Counted from the first letter of the stretch, positions 43,948-53,749 are shown. The stretch is 64,000 nucleotides of DNA from Rhizobium sp. RU33A (GCF_900156055.1 NZ_FTMQ01000007.1:62001-126000); one strand, 5' to 3'. Notes: generated by a model from the letters alone, not told the origin. Made by a program: numbers and translations.

Positions 43948-44208
43948 GTGACGGATAAATCTTCGTCTAACGCTTACTGGGCTGCAAACGTCCGCGTCAT
44001 CTACATCTGCTTGGCGATTTGGGCCGTCGTATCCTACGGGTTCGGCATCCTGCTTCGCCCCGCTCTATCGGGTATTGCCGTCGGTGGAAGTGATCTTGGC
44101 TTCTGGTTCGCCCAGCAAGGCTCGATCGTGGTCTTCATCGTGCTGATTTTCGGCTACTCGATTTACATGAACAAGATCGACCGTGAATTCGGCGTCGACG
44201 AGCAGTAA
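43948..44208 (+). CDS. DUF4212 small subunit of a sodium:solute symporter
   Basis: This 86-residue membrane protein has two helices (VIYICLAIWAVVSYGFGILL and IVVFIVLIFGYSIYMNKID). The first is preceded by AYWAANV, a DUF4212 hallmark. GTG 43948 follows AAAGGGAGGAG by 5 bases. DUF4212 genes almost always sit directly before an SSS-family symporter of the VC_2705 type, as here (12 bases). It probably acts as an accessory subunit of that transporter. Confidence 0.9.
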   Translation: MTDKSSSNAYWAANVRVIYICLAIWAVVSYGFGILLRPALSGIAVGGSDLGFWFAQQGSIVVFIVLIFGYSIYMNKIDREFGVDEQ

Positions 44209-44220
44209 GGCGGACCCACA

Positions 44221-45987
44221 ATGGATCAGTATACACTCAATCTGATTATCGTAGGCGCGTCCTTCGCGCTCTACATCGGCATTGCCATCTGGGCGCGTGC
44301 CGGAACCACGGCCGAGTTCTACGCCGCTAACCGTGGCGTCAATCCCGTCATGAACGGCATGGCAACCGCGGCCGACTGGATGTCGGCGGCGTCCTTTATC
44401 TCCATGGCCGGCCTGATCGCCACCGTCGGCTACGGCAACTCCACCTACCTGATGGGCTGGACCGGCGGCTACGTGCTTCTCGCCCTCCTGCTTGCTCCCT
44501 ACCTGCGCAAGTTCGGCAAATACACCGTCCCGCAGTTCATCGGTGACCGCTTCTACAGCCAGGGCGCTCGCCTGACGGCTGTCGTCTGCCTGATCATCAT
44601 CTCGGTTACCTATGTTATCGGTCAGATGACCGGTGCAGGCGTCGCCTTCTCGCGCTTTCTCGAAGTCGAGGTCTCGACCGGTCTCTGGATCGCTGCTGCC
44701 GTTGTTTTCTGCTACGCCGTTCTCGGCGGCATGAAGGGTATCACCTACACCCAGGTGGCCCAGTACATCGTTCTGATCATCGCCTACACCATCCCGGCGA
44801 TCTTCATCTCGCTGCAGCTGACCGGCAACCCGATCCCGTGGTTCGGCCTCTTCGGCACCCACACCGAATCCGCACTGCCGCTGCTTCAGAAGCTTGACCA
44901 GGTCGTTACCGACCTTGGCTTCAATGCCTACACCGCTCAAGGCTCCATGCTGAACATGACCCTGTTCACGCTGTCGCTGATGATCGGTACTGCCGGTCTG
45001 CCGCACGTCATCATCCGCTTCTTCACCGTTCCGAAGGTGTCGGATGCTCGTTGGTCTGCCGGTTGGGCGCTGATTTTCATCGCACTGCTCTATCTGACGG
45101 CTCCGGCTGTTGGCGCCATGGCACGCCTGAACATCATCAGCACGATCTATCCGGGTGGCACTCAGCAGGAAGCCGTTCTCTACGACGAGCGTCCCGATTG
45201 GATGCGCAACTGGGAAGTCACAGGCCTTCTGAAGTTCGAAGATAAGAATGGCGACGGTCGCATCCAGTATTACAACGATGCTGCTGCCGGCTTCACCGAA
45301 ACTGCCACCCAGCGTGGCTGGACGGGCAACGAGCTGACGATCAACAACGACATCCTCGTTCTCGCCAACCCGGAAATTGCACAGCTGCCGGGCTGGGTTA
45401 TCGCCCTCATCGCCGCCGGTGGTCTTGCAGCCGCTCTGTCGACTGCGGCCGGCCTGTTGCTTGCTATCTCGTCAGCAATCAGCCACGACCTGATCAAAGA
45501 CTTCCTGAAGCCTGATATCTCCGAAAAGGGCGAGCTGATGGCCGCGCGTATCTCGATGGCAGGCGCGATCCTGGTTGCAACATTGCTGGGCATCAACCCT
45601 CCGGGCTTCGCGGCACAGACGGTTGCTCTCGCCTTCGGTCTTGCGGCTGCAACGATCTTCCCGGCTCTGATGATGGGCATCTTCTCGAAGCGCATCAACT
45701 CGGTCGGTGCCACGCTCGGCATGATCGTCGGCCTCGTGGTTACCTGCTTGTACCTGTTCACCTATCTGGGCTGGTTCTTCATCGCAGGTACCAACATGGT
45801 CGAAAACGTTCCGGCCAACTACATCTTCGGCATCCCGCCGACGGCGTTCGGCCCGATCGGTGCGCTGCTGAACTTCGCCACGGCCTATATCGTGTCGATG
45901 ATGACCCAGGCTCCGCCGAAGCATGTACAGGATCTCGTCGAATCCATCCGCGTTCCGCGCGGTGCGGGTCAGGCGACCGGTCACTGA
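44221..45987 (+). CDS. Sodium:solute symporter, VC_2705 subfamily (acetate/ActP-like)
   Basis: This 588-residue transporter has about 13 helices and the SSS core: TTAEFYAANRGVNPVMNGMATAADWMSAASFISMAG near residue 30, GGYVLLALLLAPYLRKFGKYTVPQFIGDRFYS, and AQTVALAFGLAAATIFPALMMGIFSKRINSVGA near residue 460. An inserted loop, EDKNGDGRIQYYND near residue 345, looks like an EF-hand-type calcium site. ActP relatives carry acetate and other short monocarboxylates; the exact substrate here is unknown. Codon use is notably strict (for example frequent CTGs and GGCs), suggesting high expression. A 10-bp GC-rich hairpin follows the stop. Confidence 0.9.
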   Translation: MDQYTLNLIIVGASFALYIGIAIWARAGTTAEFYAANRGVNPVMNGMATAADWMSAASFISMAGLIATVGYGNSTYLMGWTGGYVLLALLLAPYLRKFGKYTVPQFIGDRFYSQGARLTAVVCLIIISVTYVIGQMTGAGVAFSRFLEVEVSTGLWIAAAVVFCYAVLGGMKGITYTQVAQYIVLIIAYTIPAIFISLQLTGNPIPWFGLFGTHTESALPLLQKLDQVVTDLGFNAYTAQGSMLNMTLFTLSLMIGTAGLPHVIIRFFTVPKVSDARWSAGWALIFIALLYLTAPAVGAMARLNIISTIYPGGTQQEAVLYDERPDWMRNWEVTGLLKFEDKNGDGRIQYYNDAAAGFTETATQRGWTGNELTINNDILVLANPEIAQLPGWVIALIAAGGLAAALSTAAGLLLAISSAISHDLIKDFLKPDISEKGELMAARISMAGAILVATLLGINPPGFAAQTVALAFGLAAATIFPALMMGIFSKRINSVGATLGMIVGLVVTCLYLFTYLGWFFIAGTNMVENVPANYIFGIPPTAFGPIGALLNFATAYIVSMMTQAPPKHVQDLVESIRVPRGAGQATGH

Positions 45988-46000
45988 TACCGATACACCG

Positions 46001-46025
46001 GGAGGGGCGAACAGATCGCCCCTCC
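46001..46025 (+). other. GC-rich hairpin after the SSS symporter gene
   Basis: GGAGGGGCGA (46001-46010) pairs perfectly with TCGCCCCTCC (46016-46025) around ACAGA. No T run follows, so it may attenuate rather than terminate transcription before the DUF294 gene. Confidence 0.6.
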
Positions 46026-46074
46026 TGTCCCTCAAACAGCCAGGGCACCTTCGTGCCGCATGAGGGCAAATCCG

Positions 46075-47901
46075 ATGATCCAGGCACAATCCGACGTGCT
46101 GGCATTTCTCGAGACGGTCCATCCTTACGACAGTCTTCCGAGAGACGAGATCGAACGGGTCTCGACCCGCTTTCAAGAGTTTTCCTTTTCGGCTGGCGCC
46201 GAAATCTATCACCGCGGCTCTCCGCTGCCCGGCATCTTCCTCATCATGGACGGAGCCGTGGAAATCATGGATGCCACCAATACGGTGGTCTCTGAGCTCG
46301 CGCCTCGCAACTCCTTCGGTGAACGTGGCCTGCTGGCCGACGGCTTTGCGGCGACGACCGCGACGGCCCGCAGCGACTGCGCGCTGCTGATGCTGCCGAA
46401 GGACGAGTTCCGCCGCCTGATGCAGGAACAGCCGGTATTCGCCCGCTTCTTCACGCGCGGCCGGTTTGCCGATAGCCGGCGCGGCGACATGGCCATCCAG
46501 AAGGTCAGCGAGTTGATGTCGCGCCCCCCCATTGTCTGCGCGCCGACCGATACGGTGCGCTCGGCTGCCGCCCTGATGCGGGAGCGGCATGTCTCGAGCC
46601 TCGGCGTCGTCGATGGTGGACGTTTTCTTGGTATCCTCACCACCCGAGACCTTGCGGGGCGCGTGCTTGCGGAAGGGCTCGACCCCGACGCTACCCCGGT
46701 TTCTGCCGTCATGACCGCCGACCCAGTCGGATTGCCCGGAGAGGCTCTGGGCTCCGACATCCTGCATCTGATGCTCGAGCGTCGCGTCGGGCACCTGCCT
46801 GTCGTCGAGGGTGAGCGGCTTGTCGGAATGATTACGCAGACCGATCTCATCCGCTTCCATGCGATCAGTTCGGCGCAGCTGATCCGCGACATCGCGACGG
46901 CCGAAACGCCAGAGGCGATGCGTGCGATCACCACACGGATCCCGCAACTGCTCGTCCAGCTCGTCGGCAGCAACAATGCCCATGAGGTGGTGACACGTCT
47001 GATTACCGATATTGCCGATAGCGTCACCCGCCGGCTCATCATGCTAGCGGAGCGGGAGCTCGGGCCGCCTCCTGTTCCCTATGTCTGGCTTGCCTGCGGC
47101 AGTCAGGGCCGACAGGAGCAGAGCGGCGTCAGCGACCAGGACAATTGCATCTTCATCGAAGATGGCGTCGAGCCCGAGGAAATGCCCTGGTTCCAGCAAC
47201 TGGCGGCCAAGGTCAGCCGTGGTCTCGACATCTGCGGTTACTTCTATTGCCCGGGCGACATGATGGCGACCAATCCGCGCTGGTGCCAGCCGGTCTCGGT
47301 CTGGCGAAGCTATTTCCGCGACTGGATCTACAAGCCCGATCCAACCGCGCAGATGCTGGCCAGCGTGATGTTCGATCTGCGGCCCATCTGTGGTGCGTCG
47401 TCACTCTTTCAGGAGTTGCAGGCAGAAACGCTGGAAGAGGCGAGCCGCAACTCGATCTTCACCGCGCACATGATCAGCAACTCGTTGAAGCACGCGCCGC
47501 CGCTTGGACTTCTCAGGGGGTTTGCCACGATCCGCAGCGGCGAACATCGCAACCAGATCGACATGAAGCACAACGGTGTGGTGCCTGTTGTCGATCTCGG
47601 ACGCGTCTATTCCCTGATCGGCCGTCTTGCGCCGGTGAACACGCGGGCACGGCTACTTGCGGCGGAGGAAGCAGGGATCATCTCCGGTGCTGGAGCCCGG
47701 GATCTCGTCGCGGCCTACGATCTCATTGCAGACATGCGCCTGCGCAATCAGGTGCGGCAGGTCCGCGACGGTCGCAAGCCAGATAACTTTCTGGCACCCT
47801 ACGATTTTGGTGATTTCGAGCGCTCGCATCTTCGCGATGCCTTCGTTGTTGTCAGAACCATGCAATCGGCGCTCGCCAATGGCGGACGAGCGCCCGTCTG
47901 A
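46075..47901 (+). CDS. cNMP-binding, CBS and DUF294 nucleotidyltransferase-like signalling protein
   Basis: This 608-residue cytoplasmic protein has four parts. Residues about 15-125 are a cyclic-nucleotide-binding domain (GAEIYHRGSPLPGIFLIMDGAVEIM). Residues 145-270 are a CBS pair (MSRPPIVCAPTDTVRSAAALM, VMTADPVGLPGEALGSDILHLML). Residues about 330-410 are a DUF294 nucleotidyltransferase-like domain with YVWLACGSQGRQEQSGVSDQDNC, in which GS...DxD is the GlnD-like metal motif. The last 140 residues are its C-terminal helical domain. ATG 46075 follows GAGGGC by 7 bases. Such genes recur beside VC_2705-type symporters, implying control of transport or of a linked pathway; the reaction is not established. 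Confidence 0.88.
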   Translation: MIQAQSDVLAFLETVHPYDSLPRDEIERVSTRFQEFSFSAGAEIYHRGSPLPGIFLIMDGAVEIMDATNTVVSELAPRNSFGERGLLADGFAATTATARSDCALLMLPKDEFRRLMQEQPVFARFFTRGRFADSRRGDMAIQKVSELMSRPPIVCAPTDTVRSAAALMRERHVSSLGVVDGGRFLGILTTRDLAGRVLAEGLDPDATPVSAVMTADPVGLPGEALGSDILHLMLERRVGHLPVVEGERLVGMITQTDLIRFHAISSAQLIRDIATAETPEAMRAITTRIPQLLVQLVGSNNAHEVVTRLITDIADSVTRRLIMLAERELGPPPVPYVWLACGSQGRQEQSGVSDQDNCIFIEDGVEPEEMPWFQQLAAKVSRGLDICGYFYCPGDMMATNPRWCQPVSVWRSYFRDWIYKPDPTAQMLASVMFDLRPICGASSLFQELQAETLEEASRNSIFTAHMISNSLKHAPPLGLLRGFATIRSGEHRNQIDMKHNGVVPVVDLGRVYSLIGRLAPVNTRARLLAAEEAGIISGAGARDLVAAYDLIADMRLRNQVRQVRDGRKPDNFLAPYDFGDFERSHLRDAFVVVRTMQSALANGGRAPV

Positions 47902-47912
47902 AGGAATGAAGA

Positions 47913-48434
47913 ATGCTGTTTGAGTTGATCGCCGCGGTGGTGACCGGTGTTGCACTGGCGGGGGCGGCGATGCTGCTGCGCTGGATAAGCCGGGGTCTGC
48001 TGCCGAAGTGGATCGTCCCTGCCATGGCTGGCCTCGGCATGTTGAGCTATTCGATCTGGAGCGAGTACAGCTGGTTCGATCGTATGAACATCGCCTTGCC
48101 CGGCATCGCGGTCTCCTGGAAAAACGAGCAGACGGCGTTCTGGCGCCCCTGGTCCTATATCGAGCCTGTGACGACCCGGTTCACCGCGCTTGATGTCAAT
48201 GGGGCAAAGCGGCACCCGAACCAGCCTGGCCTCGTCATGGTCGACGTCCTGCTTGTCGCTCGCTGGCAACCGGTGACGCCGGTCAAGGTGGTCTATGACT
48301 GCCAGAATGCCCAGCGGGCGGATCTGGTTACCCCGGATATCAGTATTGCCGATGACGGCAGCCTTCAGGGGGCAGAATGGAGCAAGGTCGAGCCTGATGA
48401 TGCGGCGCTGAAGATCGCGTGTTCGGCAGGGTGA
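47913..48434 (+). CDS. Conserved membrane-anchored protein of unknown function
   Basis: I do not recognise this 173-residue protein by family. It has two N-terminal helices (LIAAVVTGVALAGAAMLLRWI and WIVPAMAGLGMLSYSIWSEY), then a probably periplasmic domain with FDRMNIALPGIAVSWKNEQTAFWRPWSYIEPVTTRF. A C-terminal part contains VVYDCQNAQRADL and a final Cys. The two cysteines could pair. AAGGAATGAAG precedes the ATG. It lies 11 bases after the DUF294 gene and 7 bases before the exonuclease gene, so it is part of that operon and may form a membrane complex with its neighbours. Confidence 0.75.
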   Translation: MLFELIAAVVTGVALAGAAMLLRWISRGLLPKWIVPAMAGLGMLSYSIWSEYSWFDRMNIALPGIAVSWKNEQTAFWRPWSYIEPVTTRFTALDVNGAKRHPNQPGLVMVDVLLVARWQPVTPVKVVYDCQNAQRADLVTPDISIADDGSLQGAEWSKVEPDDAALKIACSAG

Positions 48435-48441
48435 GGAAAAC

Positions 48442-50511
48442 ATGACCAGGATCAGCCTGCGCGGACGTATCCTGCTCTTCTTCGTGGCGCTGGCGGCCGG
48501 TGCTGTTGCGGCTTTGGCTGTCGGTCTGTGGTTCGGCTACCACCGCGAAGGCAGCCCGGACATGCTGAACGCCTTCATGCAGAGTGCGATCGCTGCCGGC
48601 TTTCTGATCCTTGCTCTGATCACCTGGGTCTGGTTCCTCTTCGACACCCATCTCGCTCGTCCCATCGACAAAGTGGCATCGGCCATGCGTGCCCGGGCGC
48701 ATGCCGATGTGGGCAATGACTTTCAGGCAGAGGAAGCGCGTTATCTCGGTGATCTTGCCGATGCCGCCTCCGCAACCGCGGCTACCCTTGCACAGACGCG
48801 AGGCGCCCTGGCGGAACAGGTGCAGCGGGAGACCACGCGCCTGTCGTCCGACAAGAACAAGCTCGAACAGCTGCTCGCCGACGTGCCGCCTGCCGTTCTT
48901 CTCTGTACGGGCCGCCATCATCTCGTCTTCTATAATGGCGTGGCGCAGCAGATGTTGACGGGCTCGCAGCGCCCCGTCTGTCTTGATCGCAATATCTTTG
49001 ACTATCTGAGCGAAGGGCCGATCCGCGACGCGCATCACCGGCTTCTGGAAAGTTCGGATCCAGACGCGGTGGTCGAGTTCATCTGTCTCAGTCCCTGTGG
49101 ACGGCGCAGGCTCGCCGGGCGCATGAGGCTCGCCAGTGACAACGGCGGCGATCAGGCGGCCTATGTCATGACCCTTCGCGATGTGACGACCGAGGTTGCG
49201 GCCTATGCCAGGCGTGACGCTCTTCTCGGTGACGTGTTCCTGCAGGTCCGGCCCATTGTCTCGGATCTGCGCCATGCACTTGTTTCTCATGGTCCCGGAA
49301 TGGGAGCCGATGCCCCTGTTTCGGAGCAGCTTCAGACCCTCGATGCGACGCTCGCGGATCTCGAGGCCCGCTTTGAAAGCTGTCGATCCGATGGTTGGCC
49401 GATGGCACCCACGGATGTGCGTGAGCTCGCCGGCCAACTCCGTCGCGACCTCGAAGGCCAGAAGCTCACGCTCGATGCCGAGGTCGCCGAAATCGCTGTC
49501 CGCTGCAATGCCTTCGATATCGTCAGTCTCCTGGGACACCTCGTTTCCCGTGTCAGTACGGCGACTGCTGCTTCCCATTTTCACCTCAAGGTTAGCGAAG
49601 CACAGGGGGCTGCCGAACTCACCTTGTCCTGGAAGGGCGGCGCCGTGTCTCCCAAAAACGTGGATGATTGGCTGGGGGAGACGGTCTTCGACGGTGGTGT
49701 GACCTGCGAGACGATCCTGAGGACCCACGGCATCGTCCTGGTCGTCGGGGGGGATGATGACGTGCCGTCGATTTCGACCCGGCTGCGGCCAATCGAGCGG
49801 CTGCGACCGGTTGGAGCGGACATGTCGCGGCATGTCGTCTATGACTTCGATCTTCTTTCGCGCCTGCACTACGAGAAATTATCCGACGCGCGCCTTGATG
49901 GCCTGACCTATGTGGTCTTCGATACGGAAACGACGGGCTTGCTGCCGGAGCAGGGCGATGAGATCGTCCAGATCGCGGCTGTCCGCATCGTCAATGGAAA
50001 GCGGGTCAAGAACGAGGTTTTCGACTTGCTCGTCAATCCCGGGCGGCCGATACCTCCGTCCTCATCTGCAATCCATGGCGTGACAGACGCGATGGTTGCA
50101 GATGCCGTCAGCGTTCAGGATGCCGTGCGGCAGTTTCACCGCTTTGCCGAAGGGGCCGTGCTCGTGGCACACAATGCGCCATTCGATATGGAGTTCCTAA
50201 CGCGGCGGGAGAAGGAGGTCGGACTGCGCTTCACGAACCCGATCCTGGATACGGTTCTGGTCTCCGCCACCGCCTTCGGCCGCGCCGAAACACATACACT
50301 CGATGCGCTCGCCGACAGGCTGGGCGTGCACATCGATGAAAAAGACCGACACACCGCGCTCGGCGATGCGATTGCGACCGCCGACGTCTTCATCAAGCTG
50401 AAGGACATGCTGGCCGGCCGCGGCCTGGAGCGGTTTGGAGAGGTCCTGACAGAATTGCGCAGTCATCAGAAGCTCGTTCGCGATCTCAACGATCAGGTTC
50501 GCGTATCCTGA
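48442..50511 (+). CDS. Membrane-anchored PAS-like sensor fused to a DnaQ-type 3'-5' exonuclease
   Basis: This 689-residue protein starts with two helices (LLFFVALAAGAVAALAVGLWFG and SAIAAGFLILALITWVWFLF), then a HAMP-like/coiled segment (residues about 70-140) and a PAS-like domain (LLADVPPAVLLCTGRHHLVFYNGVAQQMLTG, about 145-245). Next is a degenerate histidine-kinase-like region (about 250-470). Residues 488-660 are a DEDDh exonuclease: VVFDTETTGL (Asp494, Glu496), VAHNAPFDMEFL (Asp near 580) and HTALGDAIATADVF (His636, Asp641). All four acidic residues and the His are intact, so nuclease activity is plausible. It closes the symporter-DUF294 operon. A membrane-tethered sensor with a nuclease output would be unusual; the substrate could be DNA, RNA or a nucleotide. 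Confidence 0.87.
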   Translation: MTRISLRGRILLFFVALAAGAVAALAVGLWFGYHREGSPDMLNAFMQSAIAAGFLILALITWVWFLFDTHLARPIDKVASAMRARAHADVGNDFQAEEARYLGDLADAASATAATLAQTRGALAEQVQRETTRLSSDKNKLEQLLADVPPAVLLCTGRHHLVFYNGVAQQMLTGSQRPVCLDRNIFDYLSEGPIRDAHHRLLESSDPDAVVEFICLSPCGRRRLAGRMRLASDNGGDQAAYVMTLRDVTTEVAAYARRDALLGDVFLQVRPIVSDLRHALVSHGPGMGADAPVSEQLQTLDATLADLEARFESCRSDGWPMAPTDVRELAGQLRRDLEGQKLTLDAEVAEIAVRCNAFDIVSLLGHLVSRVSTATAASHFHLKVSEAQGAAELTLSWKGGAVSPKNVDDWLGETVFDGGVTCETILRTHGIVLVVGGDDDVPSISTRLRPIERLRPVGADMSRHVVYDFDLLSRLHYEKLSDARLDGLTYVVFDTETTGLLPEQGDEIVQIAAVRIVNGKRVKNEVFDLLVNPGRPIPPSSSAIHGVTDAMVADAVSVQDAVRQFHRFAEGAVLVAHNAPFDMEFLTRREKEVGLRFTNPILDTVLVSATAFGRAETHTLDALADRLGVHIDEKDRHTALGDAIATADVFIKLKDMLAGRGLERFGEVLTELRSHQKLVRDLNDQVRVS

Positions 50512-50584
50512 GTGTAAGTCAGTCCTGACGCAATCCCGCCAGCGACGACTCCGCATGCCCTCAGTGGCGGCCCTCCCATGGCGA

Positions 50585-50603
50585 TGACAGGTGGGTGACA
50601 GGT
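50585..50603. promoter_or_regulatory. Tandem direct repeat TGACAGGT upstream of tctC
   Basis: TGACAGGT occurs at 50585-50592 and again at 50596-50603, spaced 11 bases start to start, about one helical turn. OmpR-type regulators such as TctD bind repeats with this spacing. No TctDE pair is encoded nearby, so the binder is unknown. Confidence 0.35.
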
Positions 50604-50769
50604 TTCGCTGCTAGGTCTATGGTCACATCTTCCCGTGGAGGCGGGACCAGATGGAACTGGGAGGAGCAGGTTACGGCCTGAAGCGGCGTTGTCCGCATGC
50701 TGCGCAACCGCGCTCTCCCCACAGATCATTCGCAAGCGGCAATGACCGCATTGATGGTGGAGGACTATC

Positions 50770-51714
50770 TTGAAACACTTTTTCCTGGCTTCGTTCCTTG
50801 CAGGCGCTCTCGCCCTTCCGGCGGTGGCTGCCGACTATACAATCATCGCTCCGGCAGCGCCTGGCGGCGGCTGGGACCAGACGGCCCGCTCGCTGCAGCA
50901 GGTGATGCAGTCCGAAGGCATTTCGGGCAACGTCCAGGTCGTAAACGTACCTGGCGCCGGCGGCACGATCGGTCTTGCCCAGTTCGCCAGCCAGCAGAGT
51001 GGCAATCCGAACGCACTGATCGTCGGTGGTTACGTCATGGTCGGCGCGATCTTGACCAACCAGTCGCCTGTCTCTCTCTCCGACGTTACGCCGATCGCAC
51101 GCCTGACCGGTGAGTACGAGGCCATCGTCGTTCCGGCCAATTCCGAAATTCAGAATATCGGCCAGCTGGTCGAAAAGCTGAAGGCCGATCCGGGTTCCGT
51201 CTCGTGGGCTGGTGGCTCGGCCGGCGGTACCGACCATATTGGTGCCGGCCTCATCGCCAAGGCTGCTGGCGTCGATCCGACCAAGATCAACTACATCGCC
51301 TATTCGGGCGGTGGTGAAGCGCTTGCAGCAATCCTCGGTGGCCAGGTTACTGTCGGCATTTCCAGCTACGGCGAGTTCCAGGCCCAGGTTGCCGCCGGCA
51401 CCCTGCGTCTGCTTGCTGTTTCCAGCGCCGAACGTATCGAAGGCGCCGATGCTCCGACGCTTAAGGAAAGCGGTCTCGATGTCGTGCTGCAGAACTGGCG
51501 CATGGTTGCGGCCGCTCCGGGCCTGACCGACGAACAGAAGGCTGCCGTCACGGCTGATGTCGAAAAGCTGGCAAAGTCGGCTGGCTGGCAGGAAACGCTG
51601 AAGACCAAGAACTGGCAGGACACTTACCTTGTCGGCGCCGCTTTTGAAGAGCAGCTCGCCAAGGACATTGCTGCCACCGAAGCGATCCTCAAAGACATCG
51701 GTCTGGTGAAATGA
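50770..51714 (+). CDS. tctC: Tripartite tricarboxylate transporter substrate-binding protein
   Basis: This 314-residue periplasmic protein has a Sec signal ending AVA near residue 20, then [26 protein letters not shown], the TctC/Bug-family ligand loop. [17 protein letters not shown] near residue 60 and [40 protein letters not shown] near residue 145 are conserved. The start is TTG 50770 with GGAGG six bases upstream. TctB and TctA follow, so the uptake system is complete. Ligands are di- or tricarboxylates such as citrate, but Bug proteins vary widely. Confidence 0.92.
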   Translation: MKHFFLASFLAGALALPAVAADYTIIAPAAPGGGWDQTARSLQQVMQSEGISGNVQVVNVPGAGGTIGLAQFASQQSGNPNALIVGGYVMVGAILTNQSPVSLSDVTPIARLTGEYEAIVVPANSEIQNIGQLVEKLKADPGSVSWAGGSAGGTDHIGAGLIAKAAGVDPTKINYIAYSGGGEALAAILGGQVTVGISSYGEFQAQVAAGTLRLLAVSSAERIEGADAPTLKESGLDVVLQNWRMVAAAPGLTDEQKAAVTADVEKLAKSAGWQETLKTKNWQDTYLVGAAFEEQLAKDIAATEAILKDIGLVK

Positions 51715-52205
51715 GCATGGAAGAGCGTTCTTCCGAACAACGCACGCGCCGCCCTGATTGGGCGGCGCTGGCCATCGCAGTGGTCATGTTCGCGATTGCG
51801 GGCCTGATCTTCTACGATGTCGCGCGTCTGCAGGGCGGTAACAGCTATTCCGGGATTGGTCCTGCGACGGTGCCGAAGGGCATTGCCATCGGTCTGATCG
51901 GCCTTGGCATCTGGACGGTGTTCGCTGCGATGCGCCGCGATTTTCCGGAGCGCGAGCATCAGGAGCTACCGCCTGTGCTTTTCATCGTGGCCGGGCTCGC
52001 AGCGCAGATGCTGCTCCTGAAAACGCTGGGCTTCTCGCTTGCAACAGGTGTGTTGTTCGCTATGACCGCGGCCGGTTTCGGGAAAAGGAAGTTCTGGATC
52101 TCGCTGCCCGCAGGCATAGCTCTCTCGTTCGTCGTGTGGATCCTGTTCGCGCGTTTCCTGCAACTGTCATTGCCGGCGGGTCCACTCGAACGGCTGTTCT
52201 TCTGA
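51711..52205 (+). CDS. tctB: Tripartite tricarboxylate transporter small membrane subunit
   Basis: This 164-residue protein has four helices ([90 protein letters not shown]), the standard TctB layout. Its start overlaps the tctC stop (ATGA at 51711-51714), and tctA follows after 10 bases. It is the essential small subunit paired with TctA. Confidence 0.92.
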   Translation: MSMEERSSEQRTRRPDWAALAIAVVMFAIAGLIFYDVARLQGGNSYSGIGPATVPKGIAIGLIGLGIWTVFAAMRRDFPEREHQELPPVLFIVAGLAAQMLLLKTLGFSLATGVLFAMTAAGFGKRKFWISLPAGIALSFVVWILFARFLQLSLPAGPLERLFF

Positions 52206-52215
52206 GGGGAACCCC

Positions 52216-53733
52216 GTGAATACGTTTGATTTCCTTCTCCAGGGGCTGGCGATCGCCGCTCAGCCGATCAACCTGTTCTACGCGCTGATCGGTGTTACGC
52301 TCGGTACGCTCGTCGGCGTCCTGCCGGGCATCGGTCCTGCGCTGACCGTCGCACTCTTGCTTCCCGTGACCTATCAGCTTGACCCGGCGGGCTCGCTGAT
52401 CATGTTCGCCGGCATCTATTACGGCGGCATGTATGGCGGCTCGACGACGTCGATCCTGCTCAATACGCCCGGCGAGAGTGCTTCCATCGTTACGGCGCTG
52501 GAGGGTAACAAGATGGCCCGTGCGGGCCGTGGCGGCCCTGCACTTGCGACGGCGGCCATCGGCTCCTTCGTCGCCGGCCTGCTGGCGACCATCTCGCTTG
52601 CCTTTATCGCGCCCTTCGTCGTCAAGTTCGCCCTGTCCTTCGGTCCGCGTGAATACTTCGCGCTGATGGTGCTGGCCTTCGTCACGGTCTCAGCAGCCTT
52701 CGGCGATTCCACCCTGCGAGGGCTTACGGCGCTTTTCATTGGTCTCGCCTTCTCGATTGTCGGTATCGACCAGCTCACAGGTCAGACACGTCTGAGCTTC
52801 GGTGTGCCGGACCTGCTCGACGGTCTTGAAGTGACCACGCTCGCGGTTGCCATGTTTGCCATCGGGGAGACGCTCTATGTGGCCGCACAAGGTGCGCGGG
52901 CGCCTGAGAAGGTCGAGGCGGTGCGTGGTTCGCTGTGGATGAACAAGTCTGACTGGAAGCGCTCGTGGAAGCCCTGGCTACGTGGCACCGCCATCGGTTT
53001 TCCGATCGGTGCGATGCCGGCCGGCGGTGCGGACGTATCAAGCTTCCTGTCCTATTCCGCGGAAAAAAGCTTCTCCAAGCATCCCGAGGAATTTGGCCAT
53101 GGTGCGATTGAGGGCGTCGCGGGACCCGAAGCTGCCAACAATGCTTCGGCTGCGGGAACGCTCGTTCCCCTGCTGACGCTTGGTCTGCCGACGACAGCGA
53201 CGGCTGCGATAATGCTGGCAGGGTTTCAGCAATTCGGTCTCCAGCCTGGGCCGCTCCTGTTTGCGACCAATCCGCAGCTCGTCTGGGGCCTTATCGCCTC
53301 CTTGCTGATAGCCAACTTCATGTTGCTGGTGCTGAACCTGCCATTGATTGGTCTTTGGGTGAGGCTGCTGACCATCCCAAAGCCTTGGCTCTATTCCGGC
53401 ATCCTCGTGTTCGCGACGCTTGGCACCATCGGGGCCAATCCATCCGTGTTCGAACTCGGACTGCTGCTCACCTTTGGCGTGCTGGGCTATATCATGCGCG
53501 TCTTCGGTTATCCGATCGCTCCTGTCATCGTGGGCCTGATCCTTGGCCCCATGGCCGAGCAACAGCTTCGTCGAGCTCTGTCGATCAGCCAGGGGGACGC
53601 GACCGTTCTCTTCACCTCGCCGATTGCAGCGATCTTGCTTATCCTTGCTGCTGTCGCGCTCTTCGTGCCCATGATCCTTCGGGCTCGCGGCAAGGGTCAG
53701 GTGCTCGCACAGGTCGCTGGCAGCGAGGATTGA
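52216..53733 (+). CDS. tctA: Tripartite tricarboxylate transporter large membrane subunit
   Basis: This 505-residue protein has about twelve helices and the TctA signatures [20 protein letters not shown] near residue 35 and [28 protein letters not shown] near residue 75. A repeat in the second half reads [35 protein letters not shown]. It forms the sodium-coupled channel for the ligand delivered by TctC. The start is GTG 52216 behind GAGGGGAA. A strong hairpin follows the stop at 53750-53786. Confidence 0.93.
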   Translation: MNTFDFLLQGLAIAAQPINLFYALIGVTLGTLVGVLPGIGPALTVALLLPVTYQLDPAGSLIMFAGIYYGGMYGGSTTSILLNTPGESASIVTALEGNKMARAGRGGPALATAAIGSFVAGLLATISLAFIAPFVVKFALSFGPREYFALMVLAFVTVSAAFGDSTLRGLTALFIGLAFSIVGIDQLTGQTRLSFGVPDLLDGLEVTTLAVAMFAIGETLYVAAQGARAPEKVEAVRGSLWMNKSDWKRSWKPWLRGTAIGFPIGAMPAGGADVSSFLSYSAEKSFSKHPEEFGHGAIEGVAGPEAANNASAAGTLVPLLTLGLPTTATAAIMLAGFQQFGLQPGPLLFATNPQLVWGLIASLLIANFMLLVLNLPLIGLWVRLLTIPKPWLYSGILVFATLGTIGANPSVFELGLLLTFGVLGYIMRVFGYPIAPVIVGLILGPMAEQQLRRALSISQGDATVLFTSPIAAILLILAAVALFVPMILRARGKGQVLAQVAGSED

Positions 53734-53749
53734 CGGCTAACACTCCTCT

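Noticed and set aside
45472..49869. Two antisense frames of about 500 codons opposite the DUF294 and exonuclease genes
   Set aside because: Both lie opposite proteins with intact catalytic motifs and show no domain of their own.
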